Below are positions 25,432 through 38,786 of a stretch of 64,000 nt of DNA, in pieces. A program made the position numbers and the translations under genes. How positions within the stretch are numbered: position 1 is the first letter of the stretch; the number at the start of each line of letters is the position of its first letter. The notes under the pieces are model-generated. The model saw only the letters and a list, made by a program, of their open reading frames with translations, was not told where the DNA came from and did no database searches. The stretch is from NCBI GenBank assembly GCA_003138515.1, contig PLGG01000021.1:1-64000 (forward strand), read 5' to 3'. This DNA comes from Acidobacteriaceae bacterium (GTDB lineage Bacteria; Acidobacteriota; Terriglobia; Terriglobales; Acidobacteriaceae).

Positions 25432-25507
25432 TGCAATTGAGTCTACTCGTCGAAACTGGTCTACGGAGATGAATCCGCTCGCCTTGCTCTCAGTCGCGTT
25501 GAGGCCG

Positions 25508-27508
25508 CTAGCCTTCTTCCGCTTCGCGCAGCTTGGCGATGACGGTGAAGTCTTCGAGCGTGGTGACGTCGCCCTTGATTTCGCCGCGCGTGGCGAGATC
25601 GCGAAGAAGGCGACGCATGATTTTGCCGCTGCGCGTTTTGGGCAGAGCCTCGGTGAAGCGGATGTCATCGGGCCGCGCGAGCGCGCCGATCTCTTTCGAG
25701 ACCCACTTGCGCAGCTCGTCCTTGAGCGCGTCGGTGGGCTCGTTGCCCGATTCGAGCGTGACGAAGGCGGCGATGGCCTGACCTTTGAGATCGTCGGGAC
25801 GGCCAACGACAGCGGCTTCTGCAACCTTGGGGTGCGCGACAAGCGCGGACTCGACTTCCATGGTGCCGAGCCTGTGGCCCGAAACATTGATGACGTCGTC
25901 CACGCGGCCCATGAGCCAGAAGTAGCCATCGGAGTCCTGGCGCGCGCCATCGCCGGTGAAGTAGCAGCCGGGAACGTCGGACCAGTAGGTCTTCTGGTAG
26001 CGCTCATCGTCACCGTAGATAGTCCGGGCCATCGACGGCCAGGGCTTGCGGATCACAAGGAGCCCGCCGCTGCCGGCGGGGACCGTTTCGAAGTGGCCGT
26101 TGGCGTCGGGCTTCGTGACGACTTCAGGCTGGATGCCGAAGAAAGGACGCGTAGCCGAGCCAGGCTTGGTGGGGACGGCGCCGGGGATGGGCGCAATCAT
26201 GATGGCGCCAGTCTCGGTTTGCCACCAGGTGTCGACGATGGGGCAGCGATTGTGGCCGATCTTCTCGCGGTACCACATCCACGCTTCAGGGTTGATGGGC
26301 TCGCCGACAGTGCCGAGAAGGCGGAGCGAGTCGAGCTTGAATTTGTCGACGAATTCGTTGCCCCACTTGATAAAGGCGCGGATCGCTGTGGGCGCGGTGT
26401 AGAAGATGGTGACGCGATGGTCGTCGACAATTTTCCAGAAGCGCGAAAAGTCGGGAAAGTTCGGCGCGCCCTCGTACATGAGGACGGTTGCGCCGTTCTG
26501 CAGCGGCCCGTACACGACATAGGAGTGGCCGGTGACCCAGCCGATGTCCGCCGTGCACCAGTAAATGTCGTCGTCGCGCAGATCGAAGACGTAGCGCGAG
26601 GTGAGATAGGTTTGCACGGCGTAGCCGCCGGTGGTGTGGAGCAGGCCCTTCGGTTTTCCGGTCGATCCCGACGTGTAAAGGATGTAGAGCGGATCTTCAG
26701 AATCCATGTGTTCGGCGGGGCAGGTAGGCTCGGCCTTGGCGACAAGCTCGTGCCACCAGTGATCGCGACCGGCAACCATGTTGACCGGCGAACCGGTGCG
26801 CCGAAAGACGACGACGTGCTTCACGGTGGGGCAGGCGGGCATAGCCTCGTCGACTGTCGCCTTGAGCTTGATTTCGTTGCCGCGGCGGTAGCTGGTGTCC
26901 TGTGTGAGGATGGCGACGCAGCCGGAGTCAGAGACGCGATCGGCGATGGCGTTGGCGGCGAATCCGCCGAAGATGACCGAGTGAACGGCGCCGATGCGCG
27001 CGCAGGCGAGCAGCGCGATGGCGAGCTCGGGCGTCATGCCCATATAGACGGCGACGCGATCGCCTTTCTTGATGCCAAGCGACTTGAGCGCGTTGGCAAA
27101 TTTTTGCACCTCGGCGTGGAGCTCGGCGTAGGTGAGGCGGCGAATCTCGCCGGGCTCGCCCTCCCAGATGAGCGCGGTTTTCTGGGCGCGCTCGCCAGGG
27201 CCGTGGCGGGCAACATGCATGTCCAGGCAGTTGTAGCTGAGGTTGAGTTTGCCGCCGACGAACCACTTGGCCGAGGGCAAGTTCCACTCAAGGACTTTGT
27301 CCCAGGGCTTGAACCAGTGCAGCTCTTTCGCTATGCCGGCCCAGAATGTTTCGGGATCGTCGATGGATTGCTTGTAAAGGGCTTCATATTCGGCGAGCGA
27401 GCCGATGCGGGCCTTGGCGCTGAACTCCGGCGGAGGGGGAAAGACGCGGTTTTCGCGCAGCGTGGAGTCGATATCCCGATTGGCGACGGATACAGGCAAG
27501 GAAGTCAT
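25508..27508 (-). CDS. acs: Acetyl-CoA synthetase (AMP-forming)
   Basis: 666 aa from the ATG at 27508, with AAAGGA upstream; a longer frame reaching 27817 runs into the toxin-antitoxin promoter and was not used. It turns acetate, ATP and CoA into acetyl-CoA. Motifs: P-loop [33 protein letters not shown] hinge, and the acetylatable Lys in [11 protein letters not shown] near the C-terminus. A stand-alone gene on the minus strand, divergent from a PIN toxin locus. Confidence 0.97.
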   Translation of the reverse strand: MTSLPVSVANRDIDSTLRENRVFPPPPEFSAKARIGSLAEYEALYKQSIDDPETFWAGIAKELHWFKPWDKVLEWNLPSAKWFVGGKLNLSYNCLDMHVARHGPGERAQKTALIWEGEPGEIRRLTYAELHAEVQKFANALKSLGIKKGDRVAVYMGMTPELAIALLACARIGAVHSVIFGGFAANAIADRVSDSGCVAILTQDTSYRRGNEIKLKATVDEAMPACPTVKHVVVFRRTGSPVNMVAGRDHWWHELVAKAEPTCPAEHMDSEDPLYILYTSGSTGKPKGLLHTTGGYAVQTYLTSRYVFDLRDDDIYWCTADIGWVTGHSYVVYGPLQNGATVLMYEGAPNFPDFSRFWKIVDDHRVTIFYTAPTAIRAFIKWGNEFVDKFKLDSLRLLGTVGEPINPEAWMWYREKIGHNRCPIVDTWWQTETGAIMIAPIPGAVPTKPGSATRPFFGIQPEVVTKPDANGHFETVPAGSGGLLVIRKPWPSMARTIYGDDERYQKTYWSDVPGCYFTGDGARQDSDGYFWLMGRVDDVINVSGHRLGTMEVESALVAHPKVAEAAVVGRPDDLKGQAIAAFVTLESGNEPTDALKDELRKWVSKEIGALARPDDIRFTEALPKTRSGKIMRRLLRDLATRGEIKGDVTTLEDFTVIAKLREAEEG

Positions 27509-27713
27509 GCACGTTCCTTTGGTGGAGAGCGTTGGGAGTGCTATCCCACACCCGGCGCAAGAACTTGAGACACACCAAGGATGGGGCACCCAGGATTCGG
27601 GCGCGGGAGAAGCCTCGGCTGAAACTTTATCGGGTGGGGCGCAGGGAGAGCAAGTTAAAGGCATTCGATCAGCGAGTCCTTCGGGCAGCAGGCAGCGGCG
27701 AAACGGCAAGGAA

Positions 27714-27759
27714 GACATGTACATGATGTACATGTCACGATGTACATATGTGCTACAAT
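27714..27759 (+). promoter_or_regulatory. Operator/promoter of the Phd-PIN toxin-antitoxin locus
   Basis: GACATGTACA (27714-27723) and TGTACATGTC (27727-27736) are a perfect inverted repeat with a 3-nt spacer; a third half-site TGTACAT follows at 27741. TACAAT (27754-27759) is a good -10, eight bases before the antitoxin ATG. The layout suits autorepression by the antitoxin. Confidence 0.75.
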
Positions 27760-27767
27760 CGAAAAAC

Positions 27768-28088
27768 ATGGAAGTCCCGATCACACAATTCCGGCAAAAG
27801 CTCTTCGACCTCGTCAATCAAGCCCTCGACGGCAAAGACGTCTGGGTGTCGCACAAGGGCCGCAGGCTGCGCCTGGTGCCCGAATACGCTCCTTCAAAGC
27901 TGAGCCGCATTACGCCCATGCAGATCATCGCTCCTGGTATCGACATTGAGGACAAATCATGGAAGGCCGAAATCGTGAACGAGTGGGAGAAAAAATGGGA
28001 CCGCAGGCTAGGACCCCTGGCTAAACCCGCGCGCGCCACAACATCGACCGGCCGAACCAGCACGCGTAAGACTCGTCGCACGGCATGA
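27768..28088 (+). CDS. Phd/YefM-type antitoxin
   Basis: 106 aa. The N-terminal Phd domain reads [38 protein letters not shown]; the C-terminal toxin-binding part contains [13 protein letters not shown] and a basic Thr/Arg-rich tail. The start is the ATG at 27768, only eight bases after a good -10, so translation may need little leader. Its stop overlaps the PIN toxin start (ATGA, 28085-28088). It should repress through the palindrome upstream. Confidence 0.87.
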   Translation: MEVPITQFRQKLFDLVNQALDGKDVWVSHKGRRLRLVPEYAPSKLSRITPMQIIAPGIDIEDKSWKAEIVNEWEKKWDRRLGPLAKPARATTSTGRTSTRKTRRTA

Positions 28089-28462
28089 TCGCTTATCTCG
28101 ACACCCACACGGCAATCCGGCTCGCACACGGCCGCGCACGCATCGGGCGTGAGGCCGCGCGGCTTGTTCAGAGGGCCGGGCTGCTCATCTCACCCGTGGT
28201 GCTTCTCGAAATCGAATACATGTACGAAATTGGCAGGGTCATGCTGCCCGCAAAAGACATCGTGCGAAAACTAGATCACGAGCTCGGTGTGCGCCTCTGT
28301 GATCTTTCTTTCGCGGATGTCGCCGGCACAGCGCTCGACGAAAAGTGGACGCGCGACCCATTTGACCGGGTCATTGTCGCCCAAGCCAGGGTGAATGGGC
28401 TCGCACCGCTGATTTCTTCCGACGAGCAAATCGCAAAACATTATCCGCGGACCGTCTGGTAA
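28085..28462 (+). CDS. PIN-domain toxin (VapC family)
   Basis: 125 aa. PIN acidic residues are in [13 protein letters not shown] (first Asp), VVLLEIEYMYEIG (Glu) and WTRDPFDRVIVAQA (Asp-Arg). VapC toxins are Mg-dependent RNases, often tRNA- or rRNA-specific. It overlaps the antitoxin gene by four bases. All expected active-site residues are present, so it appears functional. Confidence 0.92.
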   Translation: MIAYLDTHTAIRLAHGRARIGREAARLVQRAGLLISPVVLLEIEYMYEIGRVMLPAKDIVRKLDHELGVRLCDLSFADVAGTALDEKWTRDPFDRVIVAQARVNGLAPLISSDEQIAKHYPRTVW

Positions 28463-28546
28463 TCGTGCGGTTCGGCGGCCCAGGCGCTCCAGGCCTGAGC
28501 GGGACCATTTGCTTTGCTGCGGTTGAGAATCGATAGGAGCAACGTG

Positions 28547-28708
28547 ATGGCGCGCAGGACCCGCGTCGGCGCCACTCTAATCATCAACCTGCAGGGCCTT
28601 GCAATCACGTTCGAAGGCACGATCGGTGGAGATCTTGGAGTGATTGACGGCTCACCCACCCAAGGCAACGTCAAGTTTCCGCTTGTGCTGAAGCGGGACA
28701 ATAATTAA
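28547..28708 (+). CDS. Small hypothetical protein
   Basis: 53 aa. The ATG at 28547 has AGGAG seven bases upstream. The peptide is short and beta-like (TLIINLQGLAITFEGTIGGDLGVI...VKFPLVLKRDNN). No family recognised; it may be co-transcribed with the toxin 85 bp upstream. Support is limited to the ribosome site and composition. Confidence 0.42.
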   Translation: MARRTRVGATLIINLQGLAITFEGTIGGDLGVIDGSPTQGNVKFPLVLKRDNN

Positions 28709-28820
28709 GTTGGGCGTGCCCGGAGGTTGAAGCAGCGGGCAGCTTGAGAGTCCGCCGATGCGAACATAAGCCCGCTCGCAAGCAAGGCCTTTGCTATCTT
28801 CCGGTCGAACCGCCCAGAGT

Positions 28821-29285
28821 TTAGTGCGGCTTGGCGACTTCGGTAGCCGAAGAGATTTTGGCTTCGGCTTCGGAGATGACGTGGAGAGCCTCAGTGTAGG
28901 CTTCCTCGCTTTCGCCGGCTTCCTTCCACATCTTCTCGCCGCGTTCGCGCTGCTGCTGGGCGCGCTGGACGTCGATCTCCTCGGGCTTGAGCGCGTCGGA
29001 GGCGAGGATGGTGACGCGGCCGGGCAGAACTTCAACGAATCCCCAACTGACGTTGTAGCGGGATTCTCCGGTCGGGCCGCACTTGTCCGCGTCAGAATCG
29101 GTCTCCGGCGCGCAATGCACGATGACGTCGCCCGCGCCAAGCAAGGCCACAAGAGGCGCGTGACCAAAGAGCACTTCCATGTAGCCATTCTCCGCCGGTA
29201 GCTCGACCGCCGTCGCCGCATGCTCGAAGAGAATGCGCTCGGGAGTGACGAGCCGGACGCGGAGTTGGTTGCTTTCGTCGGCCAT
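28821..29285 (-). CDS. atpC: ATP synthase epsilon subunit
   Basis: 154 aa. The N-terminal beta sandwich is typical: LRVRLVTPERILFEHAATAVELPAENGYMEVLFGHAPLVALLGAGDV. The helical C-terminus (VQRAQQQRERGEKMWKEAG) is present. A short insert, ETDSDADKCGPTGES, follows GDVIVHCAP. It is the last gene of the operon and controls F1 rotation and ATP hydrolysis. It is separated from atpD by a 102-bp spacer of 7-nt repeats that can fold on itself. Confidence 0.95.
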   Translation of the reverse strand: MADESNQLRVRLVTPERILFEHAATAVELPAENGYMEVLFGHAPLVALLGAGDVIVHCAPETDSDADKCGPTGESRYNVSWGFVEVLPGRVTILASDALKPEEIDVQRAQQQRERGEKMWKEAGESEEAYTEALHVISEAEAKISSATEVAKPH

Positions 29286-29297
29286 TTCGAAAAAGCT

Positions 29298-29384
29298 CCA
29301 AGCTCTTAGCTGTTAGCTTTTAGCTGTTAGCTTGACGTTGCGGATGCGAGCTAATGGCTAAAAGCTAAGGGCTAATGGCTATCG
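29298..29384 (-). repeat. Two facing heptanucleotide arrays between atpD and atpC
   Basis: 29298-29332 has five units such as CTTAGCT, GTTAGCT and TTTAGCT; 29350-29384 has units such as GCTAATG, GCTAAAA and GCTAAGG. The arrays are complementary (TTAGCTTTTAGC against GCTAAAAGCTAA), so the atpD-atpC mRNA spacer should form a long imperfect hairpin. It may set the stoichiometry of epsilon; that is inference. Confidence 0.85.
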
Positions 29385-29387
29385 TTC

Positions 29388-31916
<2,529 letters not shown>

Positions 31917-31920
31917 CGTC

Positions 31921-31969
31921 AGTTCTCAGTTCGTTGTTCGTAGTTCTTAGTTCGTCGTTCTTCGTTCAC
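31921..31969 (-). repeat. Heptanucleotide tandem array between atpA and atpG (7 units)
   Basis: AGTTCTC, AGTTCGT, TGTTCGT, AGTTCTT, AGTTCGT, CGTTCTT and CGTTCAC (plus-strand reading) in strict 7-nt phase fill much of the 97-bp spacer. Confidence 0.87.
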
Positions 31970-32013
31970 GCCGTTCTTGCTTTGAACTGTGACCTACGAA
32001 CTGTGAACGGTTC

Positions 32014-33546
<1,533 letters not shown>

Positions 33547-33562
33547 TGGGCAAGTTCCTTGC

Positions 33563-33597
33563 AGTTCTTAGTTCGTAGTTCTTAGTTCGCAGTCGCG
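33563..33597 (-). repeat. Heptanucleotide tandem array between atpH and atpA (5 units)
   Basis: AGTTCTT, AGTTCGT, AGTTCTT, AGTTCGC and AGTCGCG (plus-strand reading) in strict 7-nt phase. The words match those at 31921-31969, so the two arrays flanking atpA belong to one word family. Confidence 0.87.
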
Positions 33598-33616
33598 AGA
33601 CTACAAAATTCCAGCT

Positions 33617-34156
33617 TCAGCCGGCGGTTAATGCTTCTTTCAGGCGGTCGAGGCGGCCGCGCACGCTGCCGTCGTAAACCGTGGAGCCGATGCGCACAAC
33701 GGCGCCGCCAAGAATGGATGAGTCGAGCTTGAAACTTGGATCGAGTTTTGCGCCGGCAACTTTGGCCAGCTGAGCAACCAGCGCGCTTCGTTCATCGGCG
33801 CTCAACACGCGCGCGGTGACGATTTCGGCGGGACGAATGCCCGACTGCTGCTGCAAGATGCGGCGATAGGCTGCCGCCACCTCGACGACGTGGCCAATGC
33901 GGTTGTTCGAAATGAGCACGGCGAGCAGGTTGCGGAGCTCCTTCTGCAGCCCGAGTTTCGCGTTCAGCTTGTCGAGGATTTCAACTTTCTGAGCCGCAGG
34001 AATGGCCGGGTTGATGAAGAACTCGCGCAATTCAGCGCTGCCTTCCCATGTGGCGAGAAAATCGGAGAATTGGCGGTCGATGGCGGCCGCGTCGAGCCGG
34101 GCATCGGCGACGACATCGGCAAAGGCACTGGCGTAGCGGGCGACAAAGGCAGGCAT
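33617..34156 (-). CDS. atpH: ATP synthase delta subunit
   Basis: 179 aa. The helical N-terminal domain (RYASAFADVVADARLDAAAIDRQFSDF) and the C-terminal pattern (DPSFKLDSSILGGAVVRIGSTVYDGSVRGRLDRLKEAL) are typical. It joins F1 to the b/b' stalk. The gene follows atpF without any gap. Confidence 0.96.
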   Translation of the reverse strand: MPAFVARYASAFADVVADARLDAAAIDRQFSDFLATWEGSAELREFFINPAIPAAQKVEILDKLNAKLGLQKELRNLLAVLISNNRIGHVVEVAAAYRRILQQQSGIRPAEIVTARVLSADERSALVAQLAKVAGAKLDPSFKLDSSILGGAVVRIGSTVYDGSVRGRLDRLKEALTAG

Positions 34157-34945
34157 TTAGTTTTGGCCTCCTTTGCCCGCAGCGTCAGCGGAGACGCCGG
34201 CGACGAATTCGGCGATCAGTGCGCGGTCGGTCTCCGGCGTCATCGCGAGTTGCCTGGAGGCCTGATCGATAGCGAGATTGGCGGCGTAGTCGCGCAAGCC
34301 GCGCCGGACCTGGGCGGCGGCCACGCTGATTTCCTGCTCGGCCGCGGCCACGATCCGGGCGCTTTCTTCGCCGAGGGCAGCCTTAATGCGCTTCTCGTCT
34401 TCGAGGCTGTCCTGCTCGATCTGGGCGCGAAACTTCACGATCTCCTCGCCGAGCCCGGCAAGCTTGGCCTCAACGGCGCTAAGGCGGGATTGCGCGTCGG
34501 CGGTGGCTTCACGCGCGGTCTCGAGGTCGAGGCTCAGCTTCTCCCGGCGTCTGCGCAGAACGTTAGGCGGCCACAAACTGGGCAACCAGCGATAAAGCGC
34601 ATAGGGAATCGTCAGCACAATGATGGCCAAGTTAATCCCGAGCAGAAGAAAAACCGTTGTATCGAGCTTGAGGTGCAGGATGCGAGCGACCGATTGCACA
34701 ATGGGCGAGTGCAGGAAGGCTTGTTCCTGCTCCTCCGTGGACTTGGGAGCTGGAGCAGCGGCAGTGTCGGCCTGCGGTGCGCCGGCGGTCGCCGGAGAGC
34801 CGGAAGCAGGAGTTGACGCCTGTGCTGCGGCGCGGACTGGCGCGAGCGCGAGTGAAGAAAAAACCGCCGCAACAACAACTACCGCGACTCGGAAGAATCT
34901 CAACAAGCTCGAAGAACTGCGCATTGCGGGGGGGGTGAATTTCAA
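34157..34945 (-). CDS. atpF: ATP synthase subunit b, with long N-terminal extension
   Basis: 262 aa, roughly 100 longer than usual. A signal-like hydrophobic segment (residues 10-38, ending VRAAAQAS) is followed by an Ala/Pro/Thr-rich stretch, then the expected membrane anchor (TTVFLLLGINLAIIVLTIPYALYRWLP) and a long charged helix (EKLSLDLETAREATADAQSRL). The extension would place the N-terminus outside or be cleaved. It overlaps the b' gene by four bases. Assignment to b rather than b' rests on order and helix pattern only. Confidence 0.88.
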   Translation of the reverse strand: MKFTPPAMRSSSSLLRFFRVAVVVVAAVFSSLALAPVRAAAQASTPASGSPATAGAPQADTAAAPAPKSTEEQEQAFLHSPIVQSVARILHLKLDTTVFLLLGINLAIIVLTIPYALYRWLPSLWPPNVLRRRREKLSLDLETAREATADAQSRLSAVEAKLAGLGEEIVKFRAQIEQDSLEDEKRIKAALGEESARIVAAAEQEISVAAAQVRRGLRDYAANLAIDQASRQLAMTPETDRALIAEFVAGVSADAAGKGGQN

Positions 34946-35400
34946 CGCGAACCCCCGGCAGTAGCGGGCAGGACGGCGCGAACAGCCAGTCCGGCCAGAT
35001 CGGCGGTTGCGGATTGGATCACCGTGCGGGCCGAGGCGGCTTCGGTGTCAAATTCGGCCTTGGCCTGGCGCACTTTTTCGCCGGCTGCCTTGCGGGCAGC
35101 GTCGAGTGCGGTGTCGCGCTCGGCGCTCCACTGCTTGACGCGCTGCTCGCGAAGCTTGTAGACGTCGGCTCGTGCCAGGCGGAGGCGTTCGGCATACTCA
35201 GCGGTCTTCGATTCAGCCTCGGCAATCGCTTTGCGGGCGTCTTCCATGGCCCCTTCCGTGAGGGCGCGGCGCTTTGCCAGCGTGGCCGTGAGCGGCCCCT
35301 GGATCAGGATCTGATAGGCGAAGACCAGCACGATGAACAGCGCAGCCGTGGGGATGGCGCCAATCAGGTACTTTTCGATTGCTTGAAGGATGTCTTGCAT
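34942..35400 (-). CDS. ATP synthase subunit b' (second b-type stalk)
   Basis: 152 aa from the ATG at 35400. One membrane helix (IPTAALFIVLVFAYQILI) and a long charged helix (LAKRRALTEGAMEDARKAIAEAESKTAEYAERL) make it a b-type stalk. Two different b-type subunits in one operon imply a b/b' heterodimer. First gene of the operon; a promoter lies at 35457-35485. Genes for the membrane subunits a and c are not in the window. Confidence 0.9.
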   Translation of the reverse strand: MQDILQAIEKYLIGAIPTAALFIVLVFAYQILIQGPLTATLAKRRALTEGAMEDARKAIAEAESKTAEYAERLRLARADVYKLREQRVKQWSAERDTALDAARKAAGEKVRQAKAEFDTEAASARTVIQSATADLAGLAVRAVLPATAGGSR

Positions 35401-35456
35401 GGAAGTACTGGAGCCCTGCGCCTCTTCACTAACGATTTTCGCATGTGGAACCCCTT

Positions 35457-35485
35457 TTTGTATCAGGGCCAAGCCCTCAAGTCAA
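35457..35485 (-). promoter_or_regulatory. Promoter of the atp operon
   Basis: On the minus strand TTGACT (35485-35480) and TACAAA (35462-35457) are 17 bp apart, a good sigma-70-type promoter. The start would fall near 35450, giving a leader of about 50 nt. The spacer contains a small GGGC/GCCC palindrome. Confidence 0.65.
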
Positions 35486-35829
35486 CGCGAAGAGGGGCGT
35501 CAGGAGCGCGTTCTGTGACACGAGTCACGATTCGGGAAATTCACACAAAAAAGGGCTTGCTATTGCCCAAAACAGTCCTACACTGGGGTTACCACCTAGA
35601 CCCAATCCAGGGTCCAGCGGGCAGCCGGTTTCGGGATATCCTTCCACTCCCGAGGCCGGTGGCCCGCCTCTAACCTTTCAGCCCTTAGCTATTAGCCTCT
35701 AGCTCCTAGCCGCCGGTGTGTCGAGTTGCGCCTCGCAGCTCCACGAGGCCTCGGTGCGACGAGAGCTGAGAACCCCCCATCCACTCTGTTCAGGCTAACG
35801 GCTAAAAGCTAAAGGCTAATGGCTCGTCT
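35486..35829. other. Spacer upstream of the atp operon with two repeat arrays
   Basis: No gene is seen. It holds a 7-nt array at 35677-35711 (units such as CTTAGCT, ATTAGCC, TCTAGCT) and a complementary one at 35794-35821 (GCTAACG, GCTAAAA, GCTAAAG, GCTAATG), the same word family as the atpD-atpC spacer. Confidence 0.75.
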
Positions 35830-36840
35830 CTACTGCTTGTCCCCCACCGCCGCCTTGTCCACCGTGAACAGGCCTTGCGCGCGGAGCCAGTTTTCGAGAA
35901 GGCTGGGCCATTGGTCGAGCGCGGGATCGCCTTTGCCCAGGCCGCTGCCGTGCTTGCCGTCGGCGAAGATGTGCATCTCGGACGGAACTCCGGCTTTGAC
36001 CAGCGCCTGGTAGAACTCGATGCTCGGCTCTACCGCGGCGGTCTTGTCATTGAAGGTGTGATAGATGAAAGTCGGCGGCGTGTCTTTCGTAACGAAGAGA
36101 ACGGGATCGTATTTGGCGCGGAGCTGGTCGCACTGGTCGATCTTGTCGTCCAGCAGGTTGAAGATCTTGCAGTAGCTCAGGTACGTAGTGTCTCGGGTGA
36201 TGGCGTCAAGCCATGGATACCCGAGGACGAGGTAGTCGAGGCGGCTGGAGGCGCGGTCGATTGGGTCTTCGGAGTCGGGGCTGCCGGCGACGAATTGCGT
36301 TCCGGCAAGCGCCGCGAGGTGGCCGCCTGCGGAGAAGCCAATGACCACGATGCGGTTGGGGCTGATGTGATAGTCAGTTGCGCGGGCGCGGACGGTCTGG
36401 ATGGCACGGCGAGCATCGAGAAGAGGAACCGGGAGCAGGTAGCCGTTCGAGGACAGGCGATAGCTGAGCACGAAGGCGCGGAAGCCGCGAGCGGTGAACC
36501 AGTCGGCAATTTCGCGGCCTTCAAGGTCGCCAGCGAGATGAATGTAGGCGCCTCCGGGAAAGATGATGACGGCCGAGCCGTTGGCCGCTCCTTGGCGGGG
36601 CCCAAAGACAGTGAGCGCGGGCGTGTCGCTGCACGGTTCGCTCTTGGTTGCGGGCGATGTCCCAGCTCCCGGCGTCTTGTCTCCCGGCGGCGTACCCGGC
36701 CAGAGCCGGATGGTCTGGATACCGAGGAAGGGGTTGTCTGTGCCGGCCGTGGCGCAATTGGCGGTTTGCGCGTGTGCGGCGGGGATGGCCGCCAATGCCA
36801 GGATGGGGGCCGCGATGAGGAATGCGAGGAACTGCTTCAT
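35830..36840 (-). CDS. Secreted alpha/beta hydrolase (esterase/lipase-like)
   Basis: 336 aa with a signal peptide (MKQFLAFLIAAP, cleavage near AHAQ). The fold signs are an oxyanion region IIFPGGAYIHLAGDLEG, nucleophile elbow IGFSAGGHLAALAGT (Ser), PPTFIYHTFNDKTAAVE with the likely Asp, and MHIFADGKHGSGLG with the His, as in BD-FAE/xylan-esterase-like hydrolases. It probably removes acetyl or other acyl groups from polysaccharide outside the cytoplasm. Substrate not known. Confidence 0.87.
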   Translation of the reverse strand: MKQFLAFLIAAPILALAAIPAAHAQTANCATAGTDNPFLGIQTIRLWPGTPPGDKTPGAGTSPATKSEPCSDTPALTVFGPRQGAANGSAVIIFPGGAYIHLAGDLEGREIADWFTARGFRAFVLSYRLSSNGYLLPVPLLDARRAIQTVRARATDYHISPNRIVVIGFSAGGHLAALAGTQFVAGSPDSEDPIDRASSRLDYLVLGYPWLDAITRDTTYLSYCKIFNLLDDKIDQCDQLRAKYDPVLFVTKDTPPTFIYHTFNDKTAAVEPSIEFYQALVKAGVPSEMHIFADGKHGSGLGKGDPALDQWPSLLENWLRAQGLFTVDKAAVGDKQ

Positions 36841-36906
36841 GGAAACCTCGTTGCGTTTCGCGAGGATTATAGAACCGGCGGTGAGGTTTCAGCGATCAGA
36901 AAGACA

Positions 36907-36930
36907 GGGACCAAGGGAACAAGGGAGCGA
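36907..36930 (+). repeat. Octanucleotide tandem array (3 units)
   Basis: AGGGACCA, AGGGAACA and AGGGAGCG, the same word family as the array inside larC (13164-13187). Confidence 0.7.
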
Positions 36931-36959
36931 GTGTGGTCTCTAACACCTGAACCCGGTAC

Positions 36960-38639
36960 TTACAGCCAGAGGGCGGTGTGGCCTGGACAGAGGCTCGCGG
37001 CATGCTCGCAAAGCGTTTCGGCCAGCTCCAGGCCGTAGCGGGCGAAGTAGTAAGCCGCGCCGTGGATGCGCTCCTGAAGAACGCCGCCGGGATAAAGGGC
37101 GTTGAAGAGGGAGTTGGCGTGGCGCGTGAGCGTGGTCTCGCGCTGGAGCTGGAAGTTGGCGGCGAGCGTGCGCAGGCGGTTCATCTGGTAGCGTATTTTG
37201 CCGGCGGCGGTGTCAGCCGATTGGCCCAGGCCTTTGTCCTGCGACTGCAGCCAATCAACGAGAACGGTGAGCTCGGCATCGAGAGCGTTGCCGGCGGCGG
37301 CAAGTTTCTGTTTTGTCTCGATGGGCATGGAGCGGGCAGCGAGGCGCTGCGCAAGCGTTGAGGCGTTTTCCTCGGCGAAGACTTGCTCAAGCGTCAGCTC
37401 GTGGCGGCGGAGAAGCTCGGCGACGGAGGGTTCGATGAGAGTGGCGGAAAAGCGCGCGATGGGGGGAGTTTGGCGGCCGAGAATTCGCTCGAAGAGAACC
37501 GTGGACTGCGCCAGATAGGCGATCTCGGCAGGGCCTCCGACCTGGGCTGTGGTCGAGAACAGAAAATCCTGAAAAACGGGTCGAAGAAGCGCCGAGGGCG
37601 AGATGCGCTCGGGCTCGGAGTCAAGAATGCCGAGAAGATCCGAAGTGGAGAAGGTCTTCTCGCCGGCGTGCCAAAGGCCGTTGGGTTTCGCGGGCGAGGG
37701 CGCGACGCGGCGAAGCGCGATGCGTGCTCCGGTCGTGCCGTCGATGAGGAAGAGCAGGCTGGATTGCGGAGCGACGGCGACCTGCGTGTGATAGCCGGCG
37801 GCTTCGAGAGCCTGGCCACGTTCGGTGAGAGCGGTGTAGAACTCGTCGGCACGCTCGATGGCCGCGCGCAGGACGGGAGCGCCGAGGCGATGGAAGTCGC
37901 GGCCGGCGGCGTCGACGATAAGGAGGCCCTGCGCGGCGAAGAGCGCGGAATAGAGATCGCCAAAGGCCTGCGCGAAGGTGCGGCCGGGCTTGTAGGCGGC
38001 GGCGAGTGCATTGGCGGCGTCAGAGGGGCCGAGGAGTTCGGCGGCGCGCTCAACGAGGGGAGTAATGGAGTCATCGAAGACGATGCGGCCGGCGGGCAGC
38101 GCGGATTCGGGAGCCTTGTCGTAGGTCAGCGTGGCCAGTTCGCGGCCGGCGGGAAATACGGCCAAACTGATCTCGGCGAAGTCGTGGTCCTCCGTGGCAA
38201 GCCAGAAGATGGCGGCGTGGGGTTGGCCGGCGGCCGTCGCCTTTCGCGCCCGGGCGATTGCGGTGGCGGCTTTGAACGGCGAGTAGAGCGGGCCGCCGAA
38301 AAGACCGACCTGCTGCCCGGTGAGGACGGCTCCGGCGCCCTGGGAGAGAGCAGCCAGCGAATCTTCCGCGATGGAGGAACGGTTTTGTTCGGCCACGAGG
38401 TGGACAAGCTCTCCCCAGTGCGCGGGGCGCGGCGGGGGTGCTTGCGAGATCTCGTCCAAAGGCAAAAATGCGCCGAGTGCCCCGGCACAAAAGTCGAGAA
38501 AGAGGCCGCTCTGACCCGGCATTACGGTTACTGGATAACAATCGGCTTTCAAGGATTCGTTCACTCTTGGCTCGTGGTTGGGCAGGAGGTTGAAGCGCCG
38601 GCACGGATTCGGGAATTGTTTCTCTGTTAAGGATGCCAT
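36960..38639 (-). CDS. bshC: BshC, putative cysteine ligase of bacillithiol synthesis
   Basis: 559 aa, the usual length. The N-terminal part has LTGQQVGLFGGPLYSPFKAATAI and FWLATEDHDFAEI, and the middle SALLRPVFQDFLFSTTAQVGGPAEIAYLAQ, all diagnostic of BshC. It adds cysteine to GlcN-malate to give bacillithiol, the low-molecular-weight thiol of Firmicutes, Bacteroidetes and Acidobacteria. bshA and bshB are not in the window. The C-terminus has a coiled coil of about 70 residues. Confidence 0.95.
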   Translation of the reverse strand: MASLTEKQFPNPCRRFNLLPNHEPRVNESLKADCYPVTVMPGQSGLFLDFCAGALGAFLPLDEISQAPPPRPAHWGELVHLVAEQNRSSIAEDSLAALSQGAGAVLTGQQVGLFGGPLYSPFKAATAIARARKATAAGQPHAAIFWLATEDHDFAEISLAVFPAGRELATLTYDKAPESALPAGRIVFDDSITPLVERAAELLGPSDAANALAAAYKPGRTFAQAFGDLYSALFAAQGLLIVDAAGRDFHRLGAPVLRAAIERADEFYTALTERGQALEAAGYHTQVAVAPQSSLLFLIDGTTGARIALRRVAPSPAKPNGLWHAGEKTFSTSDLLGILDSEPERISPSALLRPVFQDFLFSTTAQVGGPAEIAYLAQSTVLFERILGRQTPPIARFSATLIEPSVAELLRRHELTLEQVFAEENASTLAQRLAARSMPIETKQKLAAAGNALDAELTVLVDWLQSQDKGLGQSADTAAGKIRYQMNRLRTLAANFQLQRETTLTRHANSLFNALYPGGVLQERIHGAAYYFARYGLELAETLCEHAASLCPGHTALWL

Positions 38640-38786
38640 GGCGAGCCGGGCCGATGCAGGAATGGGCGGGATTGGGCCGGATTTGCATCGGCGCGTTAGG
38701 GCAGTGCGTATACTCGTGATGAATTGAGTCTGGTGCTTGAGCCTGGTGTATGACCGGCTCGAACCGGGTGGAATGGCGAGGTGGAA

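Noticed and set aside
24808-26013. 401-codon version of the hypothetical gene next to acs
   Set aside because: Its first 190 codons run antiparallel-free but out of frame through the 3' part of acs on the same strand. Only the part from 25431 down looks protein-like.
25409-27568. 719-codon open frame on the plus strand antisense to acs
   Set aside because: High-GC third positions of acs keep the opposite frame open. The product has no recognisable domain, and acs is certain.
27509-27817. 103-residue N-terminal extension of acetyl-CoA synthetase
   Set aside because: It crosses the divergent toxin-antitoxin operator, is Cys/Pro-rich and unlike Acs. The ATG at 27508 has a ribosome site and gives the normal length.
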